From Bacillus sp. AFS037270 (lineage in GTDB: Bacteria; Bacillota; Bacilli; Bacillales_B; DSM-18226): a DNA stretch of 64,000 nucleotides. Below are positions 6,835 to 15,337 of the stretch, piece by piece (positions within the stretch are counted from its first letter, which is position 1; every line of letters begins with the position of its first letter). Under the pieces are notes generated by a model. It made no database searches and was not told where the DNA came from. It saw only the letters and a program-made list of their open reading frames with translations. The stretch lies in assembly GCF_002585305.1 (NCBI RefSeq), contig NZ_NUNF01000013.1:62001-126000 (forward strand), written 5' to 3'. The position numbers and the translations under genes were made by a program.

Positions 6835-9747
6835 TTATTTTACCAAAACGGCTTCAAATTCAAGCTTGTTTATCTCGTCAATAATGGCTTTTACTTTATC
6901 AACTGTCAAATTCGCTTCTTGTAATTCAACCAATTCTTTCAAACTTCTTGCTTTTGTTGTAAAAATACCAGGTGGTTTTGTGATACCAGGGGCAGCTTTC
7001 TCTAAAATGGCAACTGCCTCTTTATAGTCAAGGAAATCAATAATGCGTGTATCTTCCGTAAAACTTGGTCTTAATCCACGTTCGTTCCTATATCTAAAGT
7101 GATAGACACCAGAGCCTACTGTAAGTTGGACACCTTCTAAGGTTTCCATATAGGAATGAATGTCACCGGAAACCAATGGTTTATTACCTTCTAGTACTTC
7201 TGAAAGGCGCGCATTAGGTAATAGAATTTCGGCCGTTGTATTAACTGGAATTTCAACTTCCATTACTACCTCTTTATCTGTAAGGAGCCAGGATGAAAGG
7301 ATCTTCCCATACAAGGACTCGTATGCTGCTTTTGCATAAGTAAACGAAAGACTAGCAAATTTTGGCTCAATTTTGATTCTCTTATACGCTGGACTTGAAG
7401 CATCCATATCCAATCCTGCGATAACTTTGTACATCAAATTTCCGATAGAACCATATGCGTAATGATTGAAGGAATTCATTTGGTCACTCCAGAACGAACC
7501 GTCTTGCTTTATGCTGTCCCAATGCTCCCAAACGGTCGTCGCACCTTTTTTAACTTGGTAAAGCCAGGACGGGAAATCATCCTTCATTAATAATTTAACA
7601 GCGGTTTCGTGGTAACCGCCTTTTGAGAGAGCTAAACAGATATACGGCGTTCCGACAAACCCAGTATTTAAATGATAATCATTTTGAATCAGCAGCTCGT
7701 TAAGTTCAAAGGCTGTCCGTTCTTTCGCTTTTCCGTCTACCATATCAAACATGAGGGCAATGACATGGGCCGTTTGGGTTGGAGATACCAGTCTTCCAGA
7801 TGGTGAAACAAATTCATGATTAAATTGTTCAATAATCTTATTCAATAGAGCGCTATATTCCTTAACTTCATCTGCTTTTCCAAGGACCTCTGCCGCATCT
7901 CTAAGAATTCTCGTTGAATGGGCATAAAAGACGGTAGCAATAAAATCCTTTGGAGTGGCCCCAACGAAGCTATTTTCTTTGGCATCAAGGGCCAACCAAT
8001 CCCCAAAATGGAAGCCAGTGTTCCATAGGTATTCGTTTTTGCCCTGCCTGCGGATATATTCTACCCATGCTTTCATGCTGTCATATTGCTCTGCAAGTAA
8101 TCGTTTATCTCCGTATGTTTGATACATAGTCCAGGGAATAATCGTGGCTGCATCGCCCCAAGCGGCGGAGCCGACCCCACCCTCAACGTTTGGTATCACA
8201 AATGGAACATTTCCGTTTGGAAGCTGATCAGCCTTTAAATCTCTGAGCCATTTTGTGAAAAATGGTCCTCCCTGATAATTAAATAAAGCCGTCGAAATAA
8301 AAACTTGGGCGTCCGCCGTCCACCCCAGCCGTTCACTCCGCTGCGGGCAATCGGTCGGCACATCCACGAAATTGCCTCTTTGGCCCCAGACAATATTCTG
8401 CTGCAGGCGATTAACCAGTGGATCGGAGCATTCAAATTCTCCTGACTTCGCCATATCAGAATGGATGACTTCACCTACAAAGTTTTCAAGCGGCAGCCCA
8501 TATTCCTGTCCCGGATATCCTTCGATTTTCACATACCGGAAACCTTGGAATGTGAAATGTGGAGCATAGGTTTCTATTTCATCGCCTTTTGTAATATATT
8601 CTACTGTTTGCTTTGCAAATTTTAGATTACCAAAGTAAATATTCCCGTCCTTATCCAGTACCTCGGCATGCCGTAAGACAATTCGAGTTCCTTTAGGAGC
8701 ATTCACTTTAAATCGGATTCTACCGACCATGTTTTGCCCCATGTCTAAAACAGTATCCCCAGCAGGTGTTACAAAAGAGTCTATTGGATTTAGTACTTCT
8801 GTTACACGAGTTGGGTAGTTTTCTTGTGCCACCAACTGGGTAATGGGCATTTCTTGAATGATTGTACCCATCCAATCCTGATCATTATAATTGGACTGGC
8901 TCCAGCCTTCTTTTTCGAGCCTTGCATCAAATGTTTCCCCATGGTAAATTTCTGAAAATAAAATTGGTCCTGTTGAAGCCCTCCAAGTGTTGTCTGTTAT
9001 AATTACCTCTTCTGTCCCGTCGTTATAGGTTACATGGATTTGAAATATTGCTGCCCGTCTGTCCCCATAGATATTGCGGTTATTTTCCCTGACAAGGTTT
9101 CCTTTATACCAGCCATCTGCCAGTATAATGCCCATTGCATTGGAACCTGCTTGAAGCTGTTCGGTCACATCATATGTTTGATATTGAAGACGTTTATGAT
9201 AGCTCGTCCAACCCGGCGCGAGAAGTTCATCACCGACGCGTTCTCCGTTTAAATATAATTCATACAAACCAACGCCGGTACCATAGATTCGAGCTGATGT
9301 AATACTGGGCTTTAAGGTGAATTCTTTTCTTAATAGAAAAGCAGACTCGCTTAGTGGATCCATTCCTTCTGGATCTGGTGTAATCCATTCTGCCTTCCAT
9401 TCTTCAGGAGATAACAGACCCGTTTCCCACCAAACAACATCACTCCAATTGGATTCACGTTCAAAGTTATCCCATACCTTTACACGGTAAAAATACCTTG
9501 TTCGAGAATGTAAATCAGGACCATCATATTCGATGTGGATTGATTCATCTGATGTGATAACCCCGGTATCCCATAAGCTGGTAGTGAAGTCTTCATGATT
9601 TACAGCTACTTGAATCTGATATGCTCTTTGCATCGTTCCCCGTCTGTTTGATTGGATTTTCCAGCTAATACGTGGTCTTTTTATATCAATTCCTAGCGGA
9701 TTATTTTGATATTCGCATGTTAATGCATTTACTTTTAACAGTGTCAT
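6835..9747 (-). CDS. GH78 alpha-L-rhamnosidase 1, with extra C-terminal helical tail
   Basis: 970 residues from the ATG at 9747 (GAGAGG site); an upstream in-frame ATG at 9795 lacks a site. Order: N-terminal beta-sandwich domains, an (alpha/alpha)6 barrel and a C-terminal beta domain. The acid motif CPQRSERLGWTAD and the base motif TTVWEHWDS are present. It removes terminal alpha-L-rhamnose from glycosides. There is no signal peptide, so it works on imported substrate, probably brought in by the symporter encoded just upstream (9866-11158). About 80 residues at the C-terminus (from ERGLRPSF) are absent from paralogue 2 (23248-26079). They read as two or three helices with a ITKPPGIF linker, function unknown. 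Confidence 0.9.
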   Translation of the reverse strand: MTLLKVNALTCEYQNNPLGIDIKRPRISWKIQSNRRGTMQRAYQIQVAVNHEDFTTSLWDTGVITSDESIHIEYDGPDLHSRTRYFYRVKVWDNFERESNWSDVVWWETGLLSPEEWKAEWITPDPEGMDPLSESAFLLRKEFTLKPSITSARIYGTGVGLYELYLNGERVGDELLAPGWTSYHKRLQYQTYDVTEQLQAGSNAMGIILADGWYKGNLVRENNRNIYGDRRAAIFQIHVTYNDGTEEVIITDNTWRASTGPILFSEIYHGETFDARLEKEGWSQSNYNDQDWMGTIIQEMPITQLVAQENYPTRVTEVLNPIDSFVTPAGDTVLDMGQNMVGRIRFKVNAPKGTRIVLRHAEVLDKDGNIYFGNLKFAKQTVEYITKGDEIETYAPHFTFQGFRYVKIEGYPGQEYGLPLENFVGEVIHSDMAKSGEFECSDPLVNRLQQNIVWGQRGNFVDVPTDCPQRSERLGWTADAQVFISTALFNYQGGPFFTKWLRDLKADQLPNGNVPFVIPNVEGGVGSAAWGDAATIIPWTMYQTYGDKRLLAEQYDSMKAWVEYIRRQGKNEYLWNTGFHFGDWLALDAKENSFVGATPKDFIATVFYAHSTRILRDAAEVLGKADEVKEYSALLNKIIEQFNHEFVSPSGRLVSPTQTAHVIALMFDMVDGKAKERTAFELNELLIQNDYHLNTGFVGTPYICLALSKGGYHETAVKLLMKDDFPSWLYQVKKGATTVWEHWDSIKQDGSFWSDQMNSFNHYAYGSIGNLMYKVIAGLDMDASSPAYKRIKIEPKFASLSFTYAKAAYESLYGKILSSWLLTDKEVVMEVEIPVNTTAEILLPNARLSEVLEGNKPLVSGDIHSYMETLEGVQLTVGSGVYHFRYRNERGLRPSFTEDTRIIDFLDYKEAVAILEKAAPGITKPPGIFTTKARSLKELVELQEANLTVDKVKAIIDEINKLEFEAVLVK

Positions 9748-9811
9748 TTTCTTATACCTCTCAATCCATACTTTGTTTCTAAAAAAACCTTGCAAATACT
9801 TAAAGACAACA

Positions 9812-9842
9812 GGGATGAATGTCTACCAAGAACATTCATCCC
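9812..9842. terminator. Hairpin between symporter 2 and rhamnosidase 1
   Basis: GGGATGAATGT/ACATTCATCCC is a perfect 11-bp stem with a 9-base loop. The T-tract is good only on the plus strand, so on the coding strand it may set unequal expression of the two genes rather than end the transcript. Confidence 0.55.
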
Positions 9843-9865
9843 CTTTTTCATTTTTCAATGATTGA

Positions 9866-11158
9866 TTATATAACTATTTCGTTTGTAGCATCATGGCTGC
9901 TTTCCTGTTTAGATCCCATTTCAGGAATAGGCAGGACTACAACAGCAGAAAAGATAGAGAATGCAGCTAAAACCAAGAAGAAGAGAGTATATCCATCTCC
10001 GCCAAATAACTTTACTCCTAAACCGATTAAGGCAGGTGCTGCAAAATTCACTAATGTAGCTGACAAATTTGTTGTTGTATTCATAATAGAAATATCTTTT
10101 GCTGCATTCTCTTTTGAAGGGAGAATTCGGTTTACAAGGGCGTTATCTACTGCACCGTACATTCCAAAACCAAAGTTAAAGATAAAGTTACCAACAATAA
10201 CCCAGGTAATGTTTGTCGAGAAAGCAAAGGCAATTAAACAGATCCCTGTTACAAGGGCTGCCCCCATAACAAACGGCTTTTGTTTTTTCACCTTATCTGA
10301 TAGAAATCCTCCAAGGATCCCAGCAGCAACCATTAACATAATTGCAGGTGCGGTAAGCGCCATTAATTGAAAAATCTTTGTTTGATCCAATTGAAATCTT
10401 GCAATATAGAAAAGAGTTAACATACCCATTCCAGCATTTGAAAAGTTAATAAATAACTTTGTTAATAATGCCCAAGTATAAGACGGATACTTTTTAACAC
10501 TTGGGTAGAAACCTCGAATCCCAATGGACTTTTTCTCACTATTTGCTGCCCCTGCAAAATAATTATCTTTTATTAAAAGGGCTGCTAAAATCCCACCAAT
10601 CAGTTGGACAATAATCATTGTTATCATTTTTTCTTCAAGAGTAGATTTAGCAAAAGCTCCCATAATCATCTGTCCGGTCATAACGAAAGCTGGTGCTGCT
10701 GCACCGATAAGACCTGAAACGCGTCCAAACTTCTCTGGTTCTACTTGTTCAGGAACAATGGCGTAACATGAAAGTGATACCATACCATAAAAGAAATTTG
10801 TTAAACACAAAGCAATGATAAACACCGGGATGGATGAAGCAAACGTAAGTGCTAACATGGATAAAGCTCCACCAATACTTCCCGCAATCATCCAAAACCT
10901 TCTTCTACCCATCTTTAGCCGGGTCTTATCAGCAATGACTCCGCTAAAAAGTCCAAAAATAACGACAGCAATACCGGAAATCCCAGATGCTGTAGCAAAG
11001 GCAGCAGTTGCATGCTCTTGTCCAACTATTTTAATAACTATAAATGTAGAAAGTCCAAATCCAAGCAGTACTAACGGCGCGATCGAGGTGCCCACACCAA
11101 GCATTGCAGCTACTAATAATCTTCCAAAAGGCGTCTTCTTCATCATACTATTTTCCAT
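9866..11158 (-). CDS. GPH-family sugar:cation symporter 2
   Basis: 430 residues, about 12 membrane helices, with the signature DKTRLKMGRRRFW in the loop after helix 2. It is a recent duplicate of the symporter at 1603-2895. It lies immediately upstream of the GH78 gene and probably shares its transcript, making rhamnosylated glycosides a likely cargo. Its upstream region shares a 66-bp element containing a cre site with the GH1 gene at 11370-12638, so the two are probably co-regulated, perhaps by the AraC protein at 12804-13829. The start has a GAGGGGG site. Confidence 0.85.
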   Translation of the reverse strand: MENSMMKKTPFGRLLVAAMLGVGTSIAPLVLLGFGLSTFIVIKIVGQEHATAAFATASGISGIAVVIFGLFSGVIADKTRLKMGRRRFWMIAGSIGGALSMLALTFASSIPVFIIALCLTNFFYGMVSLSCYAIVPEQVEPEKFGRVSGLIGAAAPAFVMTGQMIMGAFAKSTLEEKMITMIIVQLIGGILAALLIKDNYFAGAANSEKKSIGIRGFYPSVKKYPSYTWALLTKLFINFSNAGMGMLTLFYIARFQLDQTKIFQLMALTAPAIMLMVAAGILGGFLSDKVKKQKPFVMGAALVTGICLIAFAFSTNITWVIVGNFIFNFGFGMYGAVDNALVNRILPSKENAAKDISIMNTTTNLSATLVNFAAPALIGLGVKLFGGDGYTLFFLVLAAFSIFSAVVVLPIPEMGSKQESSHDATNEIVI

Positions 11159-11268
11159 AGATTTAACCCCCTCTAATTTTAAACCGTTAATTTAGGTAAA
11201 CGTTTGGGAATTGAACATTTAGTTGTAATCCTTGCTTAAAACCCCTCCCTTTTTGATATTTCAATTTT

Positions 11269-11334
11269 AGCAAGCGTTTTCAAAGATTTTAATGTTAAAA
11301 GTAAAGCAGTGTATTGCGCGTTTCAAAGATATTG
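11269..11334 (-). promoter_or_regulatory. 66-bp promoter element (copy A) with cre site
   Basis: Starts with cre AGCAAGCGTTTTCA (11269-11282). It aligns without gaps, at roughly 80% identity, to 12686-12751 in front of the GH1 gene. Conserved blocks beyond the cre include TTTTAAT, ATTGC and TCAAAGAT. This length of intergenic conservation implies binding by another regulator besides CcpA. Confidence 0.6.
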
Positions 11335-11369
11335 TCAGCCCCCGAGCTGGACCCGGGAGCCCCAGTAAT

Positions 11370-12638
11370 TTATTTTGATACGAATGTGTCCATTTGTGCA
11401 ATACGACCTAGCAAACGTGCGCTTTCTTTTACTTTTCGTTCCTGTGTGGTTCGGTCTACTTCAATTAAGCCAAATTTCATCGAATAGCCGGATTGCCATT
11501 CAAAGTTATCAAAAGTTGTCCAGTGAAGATAGCCTCTGACGTCAAGCCCTTCATCCAGACAAGCCTTCACACCTTCTAAACTTCTTTGGATAAATTCTAC
11601 ACGTCTATCGTCATCATCCGTTGCTATACCGTGTTCTGTGATCATAATTGGTAGGGATAAGTCTTTAGAGACATTGCGAATCACGTTAGCAAGAGCTTCA
11701 GGATAAAATTCATATCCCATTTGTGTAAGTTCAGCTCCTTCGGCAGGCTTCACTTGTCCTTCCGGGCCGTATACTTCTCGTGTATAATTTTGTAATCCGA
11801 AAAAGTCATCCCCTTCTAACATCGGTAAATATTGTCTAAAATAACTGTGCCATTTTTGCGCGGCCAATTCCTCGCCTCCAGGGATGGACTGGATATCTGA
11901 TAGAGCCATCGATAAGCCTACTTTGGTATTTGGCTGAATCCGTTTGATTGCCTCACGTGCCTTTCGATGCGTTTCTTTTAAAATATTAATAGAGGACTCA
12001 TCCGAAATCATATGGAACGTGAAGTAATTTTCAATCGTTGTTCCACACAATTTTGCAGCCGACTCCCTCCATTTAGGTGCCGTCCAGGCATTTCTATCAA
12101 TCCCGACAGGAGGTATAAAGCCGATTTTCGAGAAAATCTCACGCAGCATAACGGGCAGGTTTATTTCATTCATCGTTAGGGCGTAAGGAATTAAATGGCC
12201 TATTTCACGAAATACCACTTCACAATACTTTGCAAAACGATCTGGAACCTCCGGGCTGGCCCATCCTCCAAGTCTCATTAGCCATTTAGGTGAAGAAAAG
12301 TGATGCATAGCAACTACTGGTGTTATACCGTATTTATGACATGTTTCAAGCACATCCCGATAATGTTCTATCGCCGAACGAGAATATTGCCCCGGTTCTG
12401 GTTCAATTCTCGACCATTCTATCGAAAATCTGTAGGTGTTCACTCCTAGGCTGGCCATCAGGGCTATATCGTCTCGATAAAGCCGGTAATGATCTATGGT
12501 ATCCCCTGATTTATCTTTATATGGTGAGCCATCTGCATGCTCTTCCGCCCAGAAATCGCTGTTATAATTATTCCCCTCAACTTGATATGCTGCTGTCGTC
12601 GAACCCCAAAGAAAATTGGCTGGAAAGTTAAATTCCAT
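11370..12638 (-). CDS. GH1 beta-glycosidase
   Basis: 422 residues from ATG 12638, which has AAGGAG; the open frame extends to 12773 but that stretch is promoter sequence. Near the start FLWGSTTAAYQVEG is a GH1 signature. The acid/base is Glu158 in TMNEIN and the nucleophile Glu335 in ITEHG. Typical family length is 440-480, so this is slightly short but complete. It is cytoplasmic. Likely role: hydrolysis of a beta-glucosidic or 6-phospho-beta-glucosidic bond left after rhamnose removal. The nearby GPH rather than PTS transporters favour an unphosphorylated substrate. The second residue of the NEP motif is Ile rather than Pro, which occurs in some subgroups. Confidence 0.85.
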   Translation of the reverse strand: MEFNFPANFLWGSTTAAYQVEGNNYNSDFWAEEHADGSPYKDKSGDTIDHYRLYRDDIALMASLGVNTYRFSIEWSRIEPEPGQYSRSAIEHYRDVLETCHKYGITPVVAMHHFSSPKWLMRLGGWASPEVPDRFAKYCEVVFREIGHLIPYALTMNEINLPVMLREIFSKIGFIPPVGIDRNAWTAPKWRESAAKLCGTTIENYFTFHMISDESSINILKETHRKAREAIKRIQPNTKVGLSMALSDIQSIPGGEELAAQKWHSYFRQYLPMLEGDDFFGLQNYTREVYGPEGQVKPAEGAELTQMGYEFYPEALANVIRNVSKDLSLPIMITEHGIATDDDDRRVEFIQRSLEGVKACLDEGLDVRGYLHWTTFDNFEWQSGYSMKFGLIEVDRTTQERKVKESARLLGRIAQMDTFVSK

Positions 12639-12685
12639 TTTTAACACTCCTTGTATTCTTATATCCTGCTGATTACCTATATTGT

Positions 12686-12751
12686 AGCAAGCGTTTTCAA
12701 GGGTTTTAATATTAAAAACAAAGAGGTTTATTGCTCGAATCAAAGATTTTG
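12686..12751 (-). promoter_or_regulatory. 66-bp promoter element (copy B) with cre site
   Basis: cre AGCAAGCGTTTTCA (12686-12699), identical to that in copy A at 11269-11282, then the conserved tail described there. It lies 48 bp upstream of the GH1 start. Confidence 0.6.
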
Positions 12752-12780
12752 ATGATACCTCACTTTTTCTCAAAAAAATA

Positions 12781-12801
12781 AAACCGCTGTTTAGGCGGTT
12801 T
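12781..12801 (-). terminator. Terminator of the AraC regulator gene
   Basis: AAACCGC/GCGGTTT with a 7-base loop and, on the minus strand, a TTTTATTTTTTT tract. Confidence 0.85.
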
Positions 12802-12803
12802 CA

Positions 12804-13829
12804 TTACGTGAGTTGACTTTTAGTAATATCATTTTGAGACCTGTTATCTCGATATTCTTTCGGTGTCTGGAGGTAAACTTCATTAAATTTTTTATAGAAA
12901 AAAGATAAGCTTGAATAGCCCACTTCTTCTGCAATATCAGGAATAGGAAGCTCTGAGTTAGAGAGATATAAGGCGGCCTTATTTAATCTTTGAATCTGAA
13001 GAAGATCCTTAAAGGATTTACCTGTTGCTTTTTTAAGGACAGCAGAAATATAGTTTGGGTGATATTTGTAGTGATCTGCCATTTCCGTTAAGCTGCAATC
13101 CTTAAAATGATCGTCAATGTACTTTAGAAACTCTAGAACAATAGCATCTTTCTGCTTAAGATCGTCTTTCTGTTTTGTATTGGAACTGTTACTGTGGCGA
13201 ATTAATTCAGTAAACAATATGAAAAGGTACGCGTCAATCATTTCCGCCGTAAAAACATCCTTTTCAAAATACTCGCACATAATTTGCTCCATAATACCAA
13301 CCACTTTTGAATGTACTTCAAAAGGGAAGAAAAGATAGTTATTTGCTCTTCGACTATCGATCAGGGAGTCAATTAGGAATTGGGAGATAATACTCTTATT
13401 CGTGAAACGGCTGAGGAAGCCGGTTGATAAATAGTCATGCTTAAGCTTCATTTCAATAATGATATCAGATTTTGATGTCTCGTTTATCGTATGAGGGGTG
13501 TTTTTATCAATCATAATGGTTCCGCCCTCAGAAATGTTTATTTCGTGGTCCTCCATGGTAACCGTGCATTTCCCTTTGTAGACGTAAATTAATTCAATAT
13601 ACTGATGAATATGCATAGGGACGAGCGCGGCGACGGGACACTGAGAAATGAAAATGTTATCCTCAATCGGATTAATTGTGGGATCAAAGATCATATTGAA
13701 ATTGTATACTGGCTCACCATTTACTTCATTTACCGGTTCTGGATTATAGGTGTTTTTAATAACATTCCAATCAGGTGCCTCCCTGGTGTTGTTGGTTTCA
13801 AGTAAAGACCGCAAATCAGTACTATTCAT
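12804..13829 (-). CDS. AraC-family transcriptional regulator A (cupin sensor)
   Basis: 341 residues. An N-terminal cupin domain (~70-150) contains MHIHQYIELIYVYKGKCT and a TPHTI metal/sugar-pocket motif. The double helix-turn-helix is at ~235-330 (YHPNYISAVLKKATGKSFKD; DIAEEVGYSSLSFFYKKF; TPKEYR). It is a paralogue of the regulator at 18142-19164, of the same length and layout. It lies between rhaA and the GH1 gene, so glycan or rhamnose genes are the probable targets. The start has GGGAGGG, and a 20-21 bp repeat array begins 46 bp upstream and overlaps its likely promoter. Confidence 0.85.
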   Translation of the reverse strand: MNSTDLRSLLETNNTREAPDWNVIKNTYNPEPVNEVNGEPVYNFNMIFDPTINPIEDNIFISQCPVAALVPMHIHQYIELIYVYKGKCTVTMEDHEINISEGGTIMIDKNTPHTINETSKSDIIIEMKLKHDYLSTGFLSRFTNKSIISQFLIDSLIDSRRANNYLFFPFEVHSKVVGIMEQIMCEYFEKDVFTAEMIDAYLFILFTELIRHSNSSNTKQKDDLKQKDAIVLEFLKYIDDHFKDCSLTEMADHYKYHPNYISAVLKKATGKSFKDLLQIQRLNKAALYLSNSELPIPDIAEEVGYSSLSFFYKKFNEVYLQTPKEYRDNRSQNDITKSQLT

Positions 13830-13874
13830 CTGAACCCTCCCATCAAATCAAATTGGGAATTAATTTACAATTAA

Positions 13875-13998
13875 TGTAGAATTCTTTTATTAATTTGTAG
13901 AATTCCTTCTTTATCTTGTAGAATAACTTAAAACTTCGTAGAATTCTTCATTTATTTCGTTTAATTCTTCAATTTTTTGTAGAATCCCTTCTTTTTCT
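13875..13998 (+). repeat. Helically phased 20-21 bp tandem array 1 (6 units)
   Basis: Units start near 13875, 13896, 13917, 13937, 13958 and 13978, so the spacing is 21, 21, 20, 21, 20. The conserved head is TGTAGAATTC followed by a T-rich tail (CTTCTTTAT in the best unit); unit 5 is the most degenerate (CGTTTAATTC). The 20-base steps rule out a conserved 7-codon peptide. It lies between the rhaA terminator and the AraC gene. A matching array is at 47570-47756. Confidence 0.8.
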
Positions 13999-14004
13999 AA
14001 AAAA

Positions 14005-14048
14005 GAAGACCCAAAAAGGAGTCTATCATTCTCCTTATTTGAGTCTTC
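14005..14048 (-). terminator. Terminator of rhaBA
   Basis: Minus-strand GAAGACTCAAATAAGGAG pairs with CTCCTTTTTGGGTCTTC around a short loop and is followed by TTTTTTAG. Confidence 0.85.
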
Positions 14049-14062
14049 CCCAAAAAATCCAC

Positions 14063-15316
14063 TTATCGCTTTAATAAAACCTCTTGCTCATACGCTTTTA
14101 CTTCTTCTAACCAAGATTCTCTTACTGGAACGCCCATTTTTTCACAATAGTAATCCCAAACCGCACCAAATGGATAAGTTTTGAATTCTTCCATTAACGC
14201 TAATCTTTCAGTAAAGTTTCCTTCTTCTTGAAGCTGTTTTAGATACTCGTTTGGTACTAACATTGCAGATAATAATGCCTTGATCATATTGCGAGTTCCA
14301 ATTGTCCATGCAGCAACACGGTTGATGCTGGCATCAAAGAAGTCAAGTCCGATGATAACACGGTCTAACGCATCATTACGTACAATTTCTAAGGCAATTT
14401 CTTTTAGTTCATCATCAAGGATAACTACATGGTCACTGTCCCAGCGTACAGGTCTTGAAACATGCAATGCAAGCTTTTCGCTAAATAATAACATTGAAGA
14501 AATTTTATTGGATACTGTTTCGGTTGGATGATAGTGTCCTGTATCCAGTAAGCATAATTTATCATTTTTCATTGCATAATTTAGATAAAATTCATGTGAA
14601 CCAACTACATAAGATTCAGAGCCAATTCCAAATACTTTACTTTCAACCGCATCAAGATTGTATTTCTCGTCTGTTTCTACTGCAAAAATTTTATCCAATG
14701 AATCTTTTAATCTTTTTCTTGGAGTTAAGCGGTCACTAGGAATATCTTTATAGCCATCTGGAATCCAAATGTTTGTTAAGGCCGGTGTACCAAGTTCTTT
14801 TCCGAAGTACTCACCAATTTTACGGCTGCCAATGCAGTGATTAATCCAGAATTCCCGAATTTCCTCGTTTGGATGAGAAAGCGTCAAGCCATCATTTGCT
14901 TTCGGATGTGAGAAAAGCGTTGGGTTGTAGTCTAAACCTAAACCATTTTCCTTTGCCCATTTCACCCAGTTTTCGAAGTGTTTTGGTTCTAATTGATCTC
15001 TTTCTACAACTTCTCCATTTGTTTCCGCATAAATCGCATGTAAATTAACGCGGTGTTTACCTGGAATTAAGGAAAGTGCTTTTTCTAAGTCAGCTCTTAA
15101 TTCTTCCGGTGTTGACGCTTTACCAGGATAATTTCCAGTAACAGAAATTCCACCAGATAATTCGTTCGGATTGACTTCAAATCCTCCAATATCATCGCCC
15201 TGCCAGCAATGAATAGATATAGGTACATTTTTTAATTTTTCAATGACTTCATCAACATTAATTCCCCATTTTTCATAAGCCTTTTTAGCAAGTTCATAGT
15301 TTTCTTGAATAGACAT
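14063..15316 (-). CDS. rhaA: L-rhamnose isomerase
   Basis: 417 residues, the usual family length. It converts L-rhamnose to L-rhamnulose in the cytosol using Mn2+. Diagnostic stretches include [14 protein letters not shown] near the N-terminus, [41 protein letters not shown] and a [18 protein letters not shown] block. It follows rhaB by 21 bp on the same strand, so the pair forms an operon read in the order rhaB-rhaA. The start has GGAGAGGAAG. The third pathway enzyme, rhaEW, is 36 kb away instead of adjacent as in B. subtilis. Confidence 0.95.
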   Translation of the reverse strand: MSIQENYELAKKAYEKWGINVDEVIEKLKNVPISIHCWQGDDIGGFEVNPNELSGGISVTGNYPGKASTPEELRADLEKALSLIPGKHRVNLHAIYAETNGEVVERDQLEPKHFENWVKWAKENGLGLDYNPTLFSHPKANDGLTLSHPNEEIREFWINHCIGSRKIGEYFGKELGTPALTNIWIPDGYKDIPSDRLTPRKRLKDSLDKIFAVETDEKYNLDAVESKVFGIGSESYVVGSHEFYLNYAMKNDKLCLLDTGHYHPTETVSNKISSMLLFSEKLALHVSRPVRWDSDHVVILDDELKEIALEIVRNDALDRVIIGLDFFDASINRVAAWTIGTRNMIKALLSAMLVPNEYLKQLQEEGNFTERLALMEEFKTYPFGAVWDYYCEKMGVPVRESWLEEVKAYEQEVLLKR

Positions 15317-15337
15317 GTATTTTCTTCCTCTCCATGG

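Noticed and set aside
11337..11366. GC-rich stretch after the GH1 gene as a terminator
   Set aside because: Several short self-complementary segments exist but no single stable stem followed by a T-run; left unassigned.
12639..12773. 45-codon N-terminal extension of the GH1 gene
   Set aside because: The stretch carries the cre site and conserved promoter element; the ATG at 12638 has AAGGAG and begins the normal GH1 N-terminus.
13875..13998. CRISPR array
   Set aside because: Units are contiguous and 20-21 bp with no unique spacers of constant length, and no cas genes are present.
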